A stretch of DNA of 41,574 bases from Thiotrichaceae bacterium (GTDB taxonomy: Bacteria; Pseudomonadota; Gammaproteobacteria; Thiotrichales; Thiotrichaceae). The stretch spans positions 1 through 41,574 of the forward strand of contig JALXAX010000173.1 of the NCBI GenBank assembly GCA_026991755.1, read 5' to 3'. Of the stretch, positions 18,267 through 27,413 are shown in pieces. The number at the start of each line of letters is the position of its first letter. The stretch's first letter is position 1. A model generated the notes under the pieces. It saw only the letters and a list, made by a program, of their open reading frames with translations. It did not search any database and was not told the DNA's origin. The position numbers and the translations under genes were made by a program.

Positions 18267-19034
18267 TTGATCGTACAAGCGTCCCTAATCTTATGGGGTG
18301 CGTTTTACCTAGAATCAAAGCTACCTCTTTCACATATTGTGGCAGGCTTTTCTGTCAGCTTGATGACGCAAGTAGCTTTTACTCGCTACTTGAGCTTACC
18401 TACAAACCTACTCAGCACCCTCAATTCAACTTTATCCATTCTGATTTTGTTACATGCTAATAGCTGGGTGTGGATTATGCTGGCCTGTTTTGTGGCTATT
18501 AGTAGCAAATTTATTATCCGCTATAACAATAAACACATCTTTAACCCATCCAACCTAGGGATTGTAGCTGTATTGTTATTAACTTCATCTGCCTGGGTAG
18601 CTCCAGGGCAATGGGGACAAGCGGCTTGGTTTATTTTACTAATGGCAGGTCTGGCGCTTATTTTTATAATGGGTTTTTCTCGGATGCTGACGTCCATCAG
18701 CTTTTTAGTCACTTTTGCTGGCATCACGTTACTACGTGCATTTTGGTTAGGTGACCCGCTACCTGTCCCCCTACACCAGTTGCAAAACGGTGCATTATTA
18801 ATCTTTACCTTTTTTATGTTATCCGATCCGATGACAACACCGAGCAACAACATATCACGACTTATTTTTGGCATTTGGCTTGCTATTACCAGTGCCATCT
18901 TACTCTTTGGTTTTTATATCCCTAATGCTTTCCTCTACGCACTAGCACTATCAATGCCATTGGTATTATTATTGAATCATTACTTTACGGGCCGTCATTA
19001 TCACTGGCCAAGGGAATATCACTATGAGAAATAA
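18267..19034 (+). CDS. Stand-alone RnfD/NqrB-type membrane protein
   Basis: A 255-residue multi-helix protein of the NqrB/RnfD/RnfE family; RnfD and NqrB carry covalent FMN in ion-pumping redox complexes. Family-like parts are HIVAGFSVSLMTQVAF, KFIIRYNNKHIFNPSNLGIV and the conserved MLSDPMTTPSN block. The position given uses TTG, but the frame stays open upstream to about 18195 and reads SRHVTGITALNVDPRYYQ, which fits the family's N terminus, so the true start is probably further upstream. No ATG, GTG or TTG exists there; ATT at 18207 is possible. No other rnf genes are here. It overlaps the next gene by 11 bases. Confidence 0.75.
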   Translation: MIVQASLILWGAFYLESKLPLSHIVAGFSVSLMTQVAFTRYLSLPTNLLSTLNSTLSILILLHANSWVWIMLACFVAISSKFIIRYNNKHIFNPSNLGIVAVLLLTSSAWVAPGQWGQAAWFILLMAGLALIFIMGFSRMLTSISFLVTFAGITLLRAFWLGDPLPVPLHQLQNGALLIFTFFMLSDPMTTPSNNISRLIFGIWLAITSAILLFGFYIPNAFLYALALSMPLVLLLNHYFTGRHYHWPREYHYEK

Positions 19035-20469
19035 AAACAAATCAGCTATACCCAGAACAGCCTCGGCACTTACATCAACCACAATCATGAGCCGCTTAAT
19101 GATAATATTAGCCACGCTGGCTTTATCTCCTCAGCTTTCTGCTTTTTGTGGTTTCTATGTTGCAAAAGCTGATACCGGTTTATTCAACAAATCATCACAA
19201 GTGGTTTATGTCCGCGACGGCAACAGAAACGTTGTCACTATGGCGAGTGATTACCAAGGGAAAGCCAAGGATTTCGCGATGGTTATCCCCGTACCCACGG
19301 TTTTAAAGCGCAAACAAATTCATGTAACCAATAACGCTATCATCAAACATATTGACGATTTTTCAGCGCCTCGGTTAGTCGAGTATCACGATGATGATCC
19401 CTGCCAACCTCAGATTATGTATGAAATGGCAATGGCCGCACCCGCTCCACGTAGCGCAATGATGAGAAAGAAAGCGAAAGACCTTGGCGTTACTATTGAA
19501 GCACAATACACCATTGAGGAATACGACATCTTGCTACTTTCTGCGAAGGAAAGCACAGGCCTAATGACATGGTTAGAAGGGGAAGGCTATACACTACCTA
19601 AAGGCGCTGAAAGTGTTGTCGGGAGTTACCTTAAGCAAGGCATGAAATTTTTTGTCGCTAAGGTCAACCTGAAAGAGTTTGATAAATCGGGTTATACCAA
19701 GCTACGCCCTATTCAGATTGCCTATAACCATAGCAAATTTATGCTCCCTATTAGACTGGGTACAGTCAACGCACAAGGCAAGCAAGAGCTATTTGTTTAT
19801 GCTATTACCAAAAAAGGTCGGGTTGAGACTACTAACTACCGTACTGTTAAGTTGCCTACAGGCTTTGATATCCCTGGTTATATCAAAGAGAAAAAGATGT
19901 TCGGTAAGTTCTATAAAGATATGTTTTCTACCCAAGTAGAAAAGCATAACAATCGGGCTGTATTTTTAGAATACGCCTGGAATATGCGCTCATGTGATCC
20001 TTGCTCAGCAGCTCCATTATCGAATAAAGAATTAAAGGAACTGGGTGTGTTTTGGATTGACCCTCCACAACAAACCAACCCATCAACAAAACCCAATAAG
20101 CCTAACATGTCAAGCAGGCCTTTTATGCCACGTAGAATGCCGCAACAAAATGTTTTCATCAGTCGTTTACACTTACGTTACGACCGTAAAAGTTTTCCTG
20201 AAGACTTAATGTTTCAAGTAACAGGTGATCGCTCTAATTTTCAAGGACGCTATGTCATACGCCACCCCTGGAAAGGCAAAGCACAGTGTGAAGCAGGTGA
20301 TAATTACTTTAATAATGAGCTACCCAAGCGTCTTAATAAAACTGCCAAAACATTGGCTAAATTAACAAATTGGGATATCAATGAAATCCGTAAAAATCAA
20401 CAAAAAGTACCTAAACATACCAATTACAATAGCAATGATAGTGATTGGATTGATAGTCTTTGGAATTGA
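19024..20469 (+). CDS. DUF2330 domain protein, exported
   Basis: A 481-residue protein with an extended signal peptide (core MIILATLALSPQLSAF) and a DUF2330-like region beginning CGFYVAKADTGLFNKSSQ, with FAMVIPVPTVLKRKQI. Cysteines occur at the mature N terminus, in DDDPCQPQIM, in MRSCDPCSAAP and in GKAQCEAGD, suggesting disulfides. The start overlaps the RnfD-like gene by 11 bases and is preceded by AAGGGAATATCACT, so the two are probably translated together. The function of DUF2330 is unknown; this pairing hints at an envelope redox or cofactor-linked role, which is inference. An internal ATG at 19087 is an alternative start. Confidence 0.8.
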   Translation: MRNKNKSAIPRTASALTSTTIMSRLMIILATLALSPQLSAFCGFYVAKADTGLFNKSSQVVYVRDGNRNVVTMASDYQGKAKDFAMVIPVPTVLKRKQIHVTNNAIIKHIDDFSAPRLVEYHDDDPCQPQIMYEMAMAAPAPRSAMMRKKAKDLGVTIEAQYTIEEYDILLLSAKESTGLMTWLEGEGYTLPKGAESVVGSYLKQGMKFFVAKVNLKEFDKSGYTKLRPIQIAYNHSKFMLPIRLGTVNAQGKQELFVYAITKKGRVETTNYRTVKLPTGFDIPGYIKEKKMFGKFYKDMFSTQVEKHNNRAVFLEYAWNMRSCDPCSAAPLSNKELKELGVFWIDPPQQTNPSTKPNKPNMSSRPFMPRRMPQQNVFISRLHLRYDRKSFPEDLMFQVTGDRSNFQGRYVIRHPWKGKAQCEAGDNYFNNELPKRLNKTAKTLAKLTNWDINEIRKNQQKVPKHTNYNSNDSDWIDSLWN

Positions 20470-20507
20470 TTTGAGGTATTAGGATTTTCTGGAACGGGCT
20501 GTGGATT

Positions 20508-20746
20508 AACCTAAAATCCTCAGTTAGACAGCCTATAGAGTGATTCTCTTCGGCTGAATGGCGTAGTAAAAAAAGGAATTAATGGTTGATCCTTAATGAG
20601 TTTTTTTACATAGTCAGTCAGCCGAAGAGGGTTGCTCTATAGGCTGTAGCGCCTCACTCTATAAATGAAGATAGATAAAGTTTCTTACTTTAATGCTATC
20701 AACAATTTATTTAATGCTGGAAGCGGTTAACTGAGGAATTTAGGTT
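20508..20746. repeat. Palindromic repeat R1, copy D (239 bp, convergent intergenic)
   Basis: A complete copy between the convergent DUF2330 gene and the gene at 20746. The nested hairpin spans 20528-20647: outer stem ACAGCCTATAGAG with CTCTATAGGCTGT, middle stem CTCTTCGGCTGA (20546-20557) with TCAGCCGAAGAG (20618-20629), inner stem GTAAAAAAA (20566-20574) with TTTTTTTAC (20601-20609). The A7/T7 runs could serve as U-tracts in both directions. The last base forms part of the neighbouring gene's stop codon. Confidence 0.92.
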
Positions 20747-21147
20747 TAAGATTGCTCTTCTTCGTAGCGCTCTTTAAAGAGTACTTCTAACTCATCAATA
20801 ACTGAGCTAGCTTCACGTCCTTTGATAATATGATCAGTCATAAGAGAAGAGGTCTTATCTAACAGACTTCCCTTATCATGCATAGGATAAGTTTTATTAA
20901 GACGTTTAATAGCTTTGATCACACTTTCCTGAGCAGGACGCTCAATGACTTGAGGTGCAGGTAAATCGGCAGTCGACTTATTAATAGTGGAATTTGTGTC
21001 ACCATCAGTCGATGCTAATGACTGACTAGAGAGAAACTCAGCAAACTTTAATAAAGTCTGCTGATCATTAGCTTGCAAAGATTTGAACAAGCCAATTAAC
21101 TTTCTTTCTTCTTTGCTACCTTGAGGAGGTGGAAAACCACCTATCAT
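20746..21147 (-). CDS. Hypothetical protein downstream of cvpA
   Basis: A 133-residue hydrophilic protein, mostly predicted helical (SKEERKLIGLFKSLQANDQQ; VIDELEVLFKERYEEEQS) with a Ser/Thr-rich middle. It has no signal peptide or membrane segment. Its ATG overlaps the cvpA stop by four bases (ATGA), so it is translationally coupled and the last gene of the trp-acc-fol-cvpA operon. I do not recognise a family beyond its position next to cvpA. The purF gene often found after cvpA is not here; repeat R1 copy D follows at once. Confidence 0.7.
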   Translation of the reverse strand: MIGGFPPPQGSKEERKLIGLFKSLQANDQQTLLKFAEFLSSQSLASTDGDTNSTINKSTADLPAPQVIERPAQESVIKAIKRLNKTYPMHDKGSLLDKTSSLMTDHIIKGREASSVIDELEVLFKERYEEEQS

Positions 21148-21782
21148 TGTGATGACTCACCTGTAGCGGGAGGTGCATCTGATGAAGCATCAGACTGCGT
21201 AGCATCACCTTGCGTACTTTGCTCACTTTGCTCACTTTGCTCACTTTGCATAGCACTCTCAATACCTAACGTCACAGCAACTGCTCTGATTTTCTCTGCT
21301 GCATTTTCAGGTATCTCTTTCTTAATCCACTCTGCTGAGTCTTCAAAGTAAGGCACTAGTTTAGAACCCTTCCATAAAGCACCATCAGTAAAAGTGGTTA
21401 ACCCTAAGCCCATCAACAAAACAACCAACGTTACAACCAATGCACCACGGAGTGCACCAAATGCCCCGCCTAATACTCTATCCGTTCCACCTAGACCTAC
21501 GGCTTTTATCGCCTTACTAAATAGATAATTAACGAGAGAGCCTATAACAAATACACCCACCACTATTAACAAGACGGCAACACCATTACGTGCGATATCA
21601 GGGGATATATTAAAGGGAAGCTGTTCTGCTAATTGCTCATAGAACATATAAGCCGCAACACCTGCTGCAACCCAGGTTGTTAGAGAAAAGGCTTCTCTAA
21701 CAAACCCGCGAAAAAAACCAACAATCGCTGATAAGAGTACTAATATAACAATACCAATATCAATGTAGTTGATTGAGTTCAT
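21144..21782 (-). CDS. cvpA: CvpA family inner-membrane protein
   Basis: A 212-residue protein with four predicted transmembrane helices (start YIDIGIVILVLLSAIVGFFR, GFVREAFSLTTWVAAGVAA, AVLLIVVGVFVIGSLVNYLF, GALRGALVVTLVVLLMGLGL), the CvpA (colicin V production) pattern with the conserved FFRGFVREAFSL. In enteric bacteria CvpA supports envelope integrity. The C-terminal tail contains a perfect in-frame 9-bp tandem repeat giving SEQSEQSEQ. The start overlaps the SPOR gene stop by one base (TAATG), and the next gene overlaps it by four. Confidence 0.93.
   Translation of the reverse strand: MNSINYIDIGIVILVLLSAIVGFFRGFVREAFSLTTWVAAGVAAYMFYEQLAEQLPFNISPDIARNGVAVLLIVVGVFVIGSLVNYLFSKAIKAVGLGGTDRVLGGAFGALRGALVVTLVVLLMGLGLTTFTDGALWKGSKLVPYFEDSAEWIKKEIPENAAEKIRAVAVTLGIESAMQSEQSEQSEQSTQGDATQSDASSDAPPATGESSQ
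21213..21249 (-). repeat. 9-bp tandem repeat in the cvpA tail
   Basis: On the minus strand CAAAGTGAG is repeated three times with a degenerate fourth unit, encoding the SEQ repeats in the CvpA C-terminal tail. The unit length preserves the reading frame, so copy-number change would lengthen or shorten the tail without breaking the gene. Confidence 0.85.
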
Positions 21783-22765
21783 TAGTTTCTAACCACAATA
21801 CTGCTTTGAACAAAGGCATTCTTGCGATAACGACGCTTCATGGAAGCTTGCTTTTTGATAGCAGTTGACTTACCTGAATAGCTACCTACACGGACACGGT
21901 ACAATGATTTACCGCTACGTTTTGTTTTGCTTACATAAGCAGGATAACCTTCTCTAGCCATCGTTGCTTTTAAGCTATTCGCTTTAGAGGCACTAGTCGT
22001 TGCTAGTAATTGAACCACGTACTTATTACGACCCGCTGGTGTAGCTGCACTTCTCTTAGCAACGGTACTCTTTTTTGCCGCTTTTTTCTTTTGGGTCTTA
22101 ACTACACTCTTTTTACCTGAAGCCGATTTATTTCTTGAGCTAGCAATTTTTTGTGAGTTTTTAGTTCGCTTACCTTTACCTACTGGGGGAAGCTTTTTCT
22201 CACCGACTAATCTCGCATTAGATTTAACCGTCTTCTTTACTGTTGGCTTTTTAGCAGTTAATCGACCATCAATTGAAGGTCTCACTTCACGCTTACTAGG
22301 AGTGCGGAATTCAAAGTTTGCTGGTGTGTTTTTAACACCTGCTGTTTTTGCACCGTAGATAGCTTGACCTGATCCATCAACCACTACATTTGATTTATCT
22401 AAAGAAGGATTGCCAGATTTCGCATCAACAGGCTGATGTTTGCCCATGGTCTCATTCGCTTTAGTCTTTCCAGAAAGACCTACTAGTTTCTTGCCCGTAT
22501 CAGCTGCTTTACCTGCACCCTCTTTTACAGCGCCTACTGCATTTGCTCCCACCGCTGCAACAGCATTTGCCGAGCCTGAAGCTCCTCCAGCAGTAGCATC
22601 ACCACTACCTTCTGGGAATATTTGAATCGGTGACTTGGGTAGCTCCATATTCACCACTTCTTTACGCTCTGGCCCCTTACCCTTAAGTAAGAAGCCTAAT
22701 AGCAATGCAGCGACAAGTGCTAAGACCACTGCTCCTATTCCACGTCTAACGACTGCCTTTTCCAT
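21782..22765 (-). CDS. SPOR domain protein, DedD-like
   Basis: A 327-residue bitopic protein: short cytoplasmic N terminus, one helix (GAVVLALVAALLLGFLL, about residues 11-27), a long Lys/Ala/Gly-rich linker and a C-terminal SPOR domain (KYVVQLLATTSASKANSLKA, SLYRVRVGSYSGKSTA). SPOR domains bind denuded peptidoglycan at the division septum. Its place between folC and cvpA matches DedD-type genes of gammaproteobacteria. The linker is unusually basic (KKSVVKTQKKKAAKKS). It overlaps cvpA by one base. Confidence 0.9.
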   Translation of the reverse strand: MEKAVVRRGIGAVVLALVAALLLGFLLKGKGPERKEVVNMELPKSPIQIFPEGSGDATAGGASGSANAVAAVGANAVGAVKEGAGKAADTGKKLVGLSGKTKANETMGKHQPVDAKSGNPSLDKSNVVVDGSGQAIYGAKTAGVKNTPANFEFRTPSKREVRPSIDGRLTAKKPTVKKTVKSNARLVGEKKLPPVGKGKRTKNSQKIASSRNKSASGKKSVVKTQKKKAAKKSTVAKRSAATPAGRNKYVVQLLATTSASKANSLKATMAREGYPAYVSKTKRSGKSLYRVRVGSYSGKSTAIKKQASMKRRYRKNAFVQSSIVVRN

Positions 22766-22868
22766 TTCACCATCTCCTGTTTCTATGAGCTGCTAATCAA
22801 TTTTCACGAATACTTAAACAGCTTTAAAAAATAATAACGTTTATGTATGAGTATATTAGCACGTTTTC

Positions 22869-24242
22869 TTAAAAAATCACTTTAAATTGACATAAAACCA
22901 AAAAAGAACCAAATACAATAACTTTATCAGCAGGTTTTAACTGTAATTTGCAAGCTTTCCATGCTTCCTGCAAAGTGTCAAAAGGATGAATCCTGCTACC
23001 TATTACTTTTACCTGTTGCATTTTGTGCACTACATCATCAACCTGTAAGCCACGCGGATCATCGAGTGATGAAACAAACCATTCATCAATATGTGGATGC
23101 ATCACCGCAACCACTTCTCCAATATCTTTATCATCCAACATGGAAAACAGGGCATAGGTTTTACCTAGCTGGTTATCTATTCGATTTTCCTCTGGGTTTC
23201 TTTCCAACTTCTGCTCAGACAAATCAGCAACGTTATTTCCTGACAGCCATTGTGCCAACTGTTTTGCTGCATGAGCATTATGCGCCACATCCAATATAAT
23301 GTCAGGAGCCGTTTGAATTTGCTCCAGCCGCCCTAACAAGCGAACCTGCTGCAAGCCATCACGAATAGATCTTTCATTGGTTGCAATTTTATCCTTTAAT
23401 AAGAATAAAGCAGTGATCGCAACTGCTGCATTATTAAATTGAAAGTTCCCCTTCAATGCAGGGAAAGGTAAGGCCGTTAGCTCAGTTTTAGATGAATCAG
23501 CAATAGTAAGATGCCAGTCATTAGCCTCTAGGTTCCATAAGAAATGTTCACCTACCTGATAGAGTATAGCCTTGATATCAGTCGCGTGCTTTGCAATAGA
23601 CACGGGAGGTTTTGGGTCTCCAGAGACAACAGGCTTCCCTGATCGCATAATACCTGACTTTTCAAAGCCTATATCTTCACGGTTATCGCCCAACCATTTC
23701 ACATGATCTATACCAATACTGGTAATAATAGCCACATCGGCATCCCACAGGTTCACCGCATCTAGGCGCCCACCCATGCCTACTTCGAGAATGGCCACAT
23801 CGACCTTTTGTTGCTTGAAAATCCACATCGCAGCCAAGGTGGCAAATTCAAAATAAGTAAGGCTTATGTCTTCTTCATTTTTACCCGCATCATCACTATT
23901 GGTACCCGCACGCGCATTATCAATAGCCTCGAAAGCTGTACAAATAAGCGCATCCTCTGTGTCTTTCGCAGATAGCTTGATACGTTCATTGTAACGATAG
24001 AGATAGGGACTGGTATAAGAGCCGGTACGATAACCGGCTGCCAATAAAATGGCTTCGAGGAAGGCCACAGTCGAGCCTTTACCATTTGTGCCCGCAACAG
24101 TGATGATAGGGAATGAGCATGTTAGCAGTTGCATTCTTTCAGCAACTTTCCGTATACGATTCAATCCAAGATCAATATCTGTCCAATGCAGGGACTCTTG
24201 CCAGTCTAACCATTCATTGAGAGAGTTAAATCTTTGGCTCAT
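22869..24242 (-). CDS. folC: Dihydrofolate/folylpolyglutamate synthase
   Basis: A 457-residue bifunctional Mur-ligase-fold enzyme that joins dihydropteroate to glutamate and then extends folates with further glutamates. The ATP loop GTNGKGS is at residues 51-57, followed by GSYTSPYLYRYNERI, DVAILEVGMGGRLDAVN, ITSIGIDHVKWLGD, and LDVAHNAHAAKQL in the C-terminal domain. Length is slightly above E. coli FolC (422). It lies downstream of accD after a 155-base gap, in the order seen in Pseudomonas and enteric relatives. Confidence 0.97.
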   Translation of the reverse strand: MSQRFNSLNEWLDWQESLHWTDIDLGLNRIRKVAERMQLLTCSFPIITVAGTNGKGSTVAFLEAILLAAGYRTGSYTSPYLYRYNERIKLSAKDTEDALICTAFEAIDNARAGTNSDDAGKNEEDISLTYFEFATLAAMWIFKQQKVDVAILEVGMGGRLDAVNLWDADVAIITSIGIDHVKWLGDNREDIGFEKSGIMRSGKPVVSGDPKPPVSIAKHATDIKAILYQVGEHFLWNLEANDWHLTIADSSKTELTALPFPALKGNFQFNNAAVAITALFLLKDKIATNERSIRDGLQQVRLLGRLEQIQTAPDIILDVAHNAHAAKQLAQWLSGNNVADLSEQKLERNPEENRIDNQLGKTYALFSMLDDKDIGEVVAVMHPHIDEWFVSSLDDPRGLQVDDVVHKMQQVKVIGSRIHPFDTLQEAWKACKLQLKPADKVIVFGSFLVLCQFKVIF

Positions 24243-24355
24243 AAGGACTGCCTTACTAAATGGTGTGAGTGTATTGAATTTGATTTAGCTACCCATTATT
24301 TGATGATAACTAATTAAGACCTAAAAGAAATTTTAGCGGATTATGCAATAAGCAC

Positions 24356-24375
24356 CTCTCTTTGTAGCAAGAGAG
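24356..24375 (-). other. Small hairpin between accD and folC
   Basis: CTCTCTT pairs with AAGAGAG around a six-base loop, 23 bases after the accD stop. It has no T-run, so it may only attenuate or protect mRNA ends. The flanking AGGGTTAGGGAAAGG resembles the interior of the inverted-repeat element at 41388-41571. Confidence 0.25.
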
Positions 24376-24397
24376 AGGGTTAGGGAAAGGAGTTAAA

Positions 24398-25363
24398 TTA
24401 ACTATCTGATGCCTTATCTTCAGTATCAACCGTTATTTCATCCTTCTGATCTTCTTCCGTTTCCGTTGCTTCATGATCAATACTGGCTGGACGGGGTCTA
24501 TGCTTAAGAATCGCTAACATATCAGCAATCTCAGCACGTAAATCATTACGGTTTACAATCTTATCAACCGCACCTTTCTCTACCAGGAACTCACTACGCT
24601 GAAAACCTTCTGGCAAGGTTTCACGAACGGTTTGCTCTATAACACGAGGGCCTGCAAAACCTATTAATGCTTTAGGCTCTGCGATAATAACATCGCCCAA
24701 CATGGCAAAACTAGCGGATACACCCCCCATAGTCGGATCCGTTAATACCGATATAAATGGCAAACCTGCTTCAGATAATCGAGTTAACGCTGCACTCGTT
24801 TTCGCCATTTGCATAAGTGAAAAAAGTGCTTCTTGCATTCGAGCGCCACCACTGGCAGAAAACACAACATACGGGATGCCTTCTTTTATAGCTGCGTTCA
24901 CACCCTGTACAAAGCGTTCGCCCACAACAGACCCCATTGAGCCACCCATAAAACGAAAGTCGAATGCTGCGGCAACTAAAGCATTTCCATGCACCAGACC
25001 TCTCATTACGATAAGTGCATCTTTCTCACCTGTGGCTTTTTGAGAAGCGGTAATTCTGTCTTTATATTTTTTCCCATCCTTAAATTTAAGGATATCAATA
25101 GGTGTAACGTTTTCAGCTATTTCTTGACGTCCTTCTTCATCTAAGAACACCTCAAGACGCTGCCGACCTCCGATACGATTATGATGTTCACATTTAGGAC
25201 AGACTTCGTTATTACGCTCTAAATCCTTCTTATACAATACCGCGCTACACGAAGGACATTGGCTCCATAAGCCTTCAGGCACAGAGCCTTTTTTGCCCGT
25301 ATCTTCCGTTCTAATACGTGAAGGTAGTAACTTCTCGAACCAGCTGATTACATCTTCTTTCAT
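24398..25363 (-). CDS. accD: Acetyl-CoA carboxylase carboxyltransferase subunit beta
   Basis: A 321-residue zinc-binding subunit that, with AccA, transfers carboxyl from biotin carrier protein to acetyl-CoA, making malonyl-CoA. The zinc ribbon uses Cys36, Cys39, Cys55 and Cys58 ([20 protein letters not shown]). The crotonase-fold core has [51 protein letters not shown] and [12 protein letters not shown]. The tail is acidic. Its ATG overlaps the trpA stop by four bases, linking fatty-acid and tryptophan genes in one transcript. Confidence 0.98.
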   Translation of the reverse strand: MKEDVISWFEKLLPSRIRTEDTGKKGSVPEGLWSQCPSCSAVLYKKDLERNNEVCPKCEHHNRIGGRQRLEVFLDEEGRQEIAENVTPIDILKFKDGKKYKDRITASQKATGEKDALIVMRGLVHGNALVAAAFDFRFMGGSMGSVVGERFVQGVNAAIKEGIPYVVFSASGGARMQEALFSLMQMAKTSAALTRLSEAGLPFISVLTDPTMGGVSASFAMLGDVIIAEPKALIGFAGPRVIEQTVRETLPEGFQRSEFLVEKGAVDKIVNRNDLRAEIADMLAILKHRPRPASIDHEATETEEDQKDEITVDTEDKASDS

Positions 25364-26181
25364 ACCTTTTCCTGTGTCATGTTATCCATTCCTTTTCTCA
25401 TGCTTAGCAATAAATCGCCAATTTCCTGCATGATTTTACCCGAGTCATCGGTATTAGCCTCAATTTTTTTCACAATAGCACTACCAACCACAACCGCGTC
25501 TGCAACCTTACCTACCGCTGTAGCTGAGGCTTCATCTTTAATACCAAAGCCTACCGCCAGTGGCAATGCTGTAATACTTCTAATTTGTTCTAGTTTTTGA
25601 GCAACCGCTTCTACATCTAAGATACTAGAGCCTGTTACCCCTTTCAACGAGACATAATACAGGAAGCCACTGCCATACTCAGCGATTTTACTGATTCTTG
25701 ATTCAATAGTAGTAGGTGCAATCAAGAAAATACAATCCAGTTTATTTGCTTTCATTTCTTTGACGAAATCATCGCTTTCTTCGGGCGGTAAATCTACCGT
25801 TAGCACGCCATCCACTCCCGCCTCGTTAGCGGCTGTTGCAAAGGTAGCGTAACCCATTTTTTCGATAGGGTTTAGGTAACCCATCAAAACAACCGGTGTA
25901 TCCGTGTTGGTTTGACGAAACTCTTTTACCATCGCCAGTACTTTCAGCACACTAATATGTTGTGCTAAAGCACGCTCCATACTCAATTGGATAGTTGGGC
26001 CATCCGCACTAGGGTCAGAAAAAGGCACGCCTAATTCGATAATATTTGCACCCTGCTTTACCATATGATGCATCAAAGGCACGGTGACTGACAAATCAGG
26101 GTCACCCGCGGCAATGTAAGGTATCAGAGCCGTTTTATTGTTAGCTTTCAGGTTCTCGAAACAACGGGCTAAGCGGCTCAT
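25360..26181 (-). CDS. trpA: Tryptophan synthase alpha chain
   Basis: A 273-residue TIM-barrel enzyme that cleaves indole-3-glycerol phosphate to indole, which tunnels to TrpB. Catalytic Glu49 and Asp60 fall at the same positions as in E. coli ([19 protein letters not shown]). The phosphate-binding region includes [14 protein letters not shown] and [13 protein letters not shown]. Four-base overlaps on both sides (trpB before, accD after) show tight coupling. Confidence 0.98.
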   Translation of the reverse strand: MSRLARCFENLKANNKTALIPYIAAGDPDLSVTVPLMHHMVKQGANIIELGVPFSDPSADGPTIQLSMERALAQHISVLKVLAMVKEFRQTNTDTPVVLMGYLNPIEKMGYATFATAANEAGVDGVLTVDLPPEESDDFVKEMKANKLDCIFLIAPTTIESRISKIAEYGSGFLYYVSLKGVTGSSILDVEAVAQKLEQIRSITALPLAVGFGIKDEASATAVGKVADAVVVGSAIVKKIEANTDDSGKIMQEIGDLLLSMRKGMDNMTQEKV

Positions 26182-27413
26182 AGTGTAATTCCCTCAAGTG
26201 CTGCAACGGTATTAATATCTTTATCTCCACGTCCTGACAAGTTGATAATGATCTGTTGATCAGGCGACATACTCGCGGCTAACTTCATTCCATAAGCCAG
26301 TGCATGGCTACTTTCTAAGGCAGGAATAATACCCTCAATACGAGTTAATGCATGGAAGGCATTTAACGCCTCATCATCAGTAATCGCCACATAGTTTGCA
26401 CGACCTATATCTTTTAGCCACGAATGTTCGGGACCCACACCAGGGTAATCCAAACCTGCCGAAACTGAGTGTGTTTCAATAATCTGTCCGTCTTCATCAT
26501 CCATCAAATAGGTACGATTACCGTGTAACACACCAGGCTGACCTTTACATAACGGCGCTGCATGCTGCCCTGTTTCCAAACCATTCCCTGCCGCTTCAAC
26601 CCCATAAATCTCTACAGACTCATCTGCCAGGAAAGGATGGAACAAACCAATAGCATTCGAGCCACCACCGACACAAGCGACTAATGCATCGGGTAGCCGT
26701 CCTGTCTGTTCCTGTATCTGCTCACGCGCTTCACGACCTACTACACATTGAAAATCACGCACCAATAAAGGATAAGGATGAGGCCCCGCCACCGTGCCAA
26801 TAATATAGAACGTATCATCGACATTGGTTACCCAATCGCGCATCGCTTCGTTCAGTGCATCTTTTAGCGTCTTGGAGCCTGAAGATACAGGTCTGACTTC
26901 TGCCCCTAACAATTTCATACGATATACATTCGGTGCTTGACGAGCCACGTCAACTTCACCCATATAAACCACACATTCCAAGCCTAATCGAGCTGCTATA
27001 GTCGCAGAGGCAACACCGTGCTGCCCTGCTCCTGTCTCTGCGATAATGCGGGTTTTACCCATATGTTTTGCTAGCAACGCCTGCCCTATTGTGTTGTTAA
27101 TTTTATGAGCGCCCGTATGGTTTAAGTCTTCACGCTTTAGATAAATTTGTGCACCACCGAGTTCTTTACTCCAACGCTTAGCATGATAGAGAGGACTAGG
27201 CCTGCCGACGTAATGACGTAAATCATCATCGAATTCCGCCTGAAAAGCAGGATCATCCTTTAATTTAAAGTAGGCATCACGCAATAAATCAATGGCCTCC
27301 ATCAAGGTTTCAGCGGCGAAACAGCCACCATGAATACCAAAATGCCCTGCTTCATTAGGAAATTCTGCCCAATTAATAGCGCTAAAATCTGTTGTATTGT
27401 TTGTGCTAGACAC
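26178..27413 (-). CDS. trpB: Tryptophan synthase beta chain
   Basis: PLP enzyme that condenses indole with serine to make tryptophan. I place the start at GTG 27413 (mature start [15 protein letters not shown], 411 residues): AGAGG lies six bases upstream and the length fits TrpB (about 400). An in-frame ATG at 27452 would add 13 residues that overlap trpF. Motifs include [27 protein letters not shown] (PLP Lys104), [10 protein letters not shown], and [12 protein letters not shown]. It overlaps trpF by eight bases and trpA by four. Confidence 0.97.
   Translation of the reverse strand: MSSTNNTTDFSAINWAEFPNEAGHFGIHGGCFAAETLMEAIDLLRDAYFKLKDDPAFQAEFDDDLRHYVGRPSPLYHAKRWSKELGGAQIYLKREDLNHTGAHKINNTIGQALLAKHMGKTRIIAETGAGQHGVASATIAARLGLECVVYMGEVDVARQAPNVYRMKLLGAEVRPVSSGSKTLKDALNEAMRDWVTNVDDTFYIIGTVAGPHPYPLLVRDFQCVVGREAREQIQEQTGRLPDALVACVGGGSNAIGLFHPFLADESVEIYGVEAAGNGLETGQHAAPLCKGQPGVLHGNRTYLMDDEDGQIIETHSVSAGLDYPGVGPEHSWLKDIGRANYVAITDDEALNAFHALTRIEGIIPALESSHALAYGMKLAASMSPDQQIIINLSGRGDKDINTVAALEGITL

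Noticed and set aside
9116-20746. R1 copies considered as CRISPR or as rRNA/tRNA-related repeats
   Set aside because: Copies are kilobases apart, with no spacer array; the fold is a single long hairpin without tRNA features.
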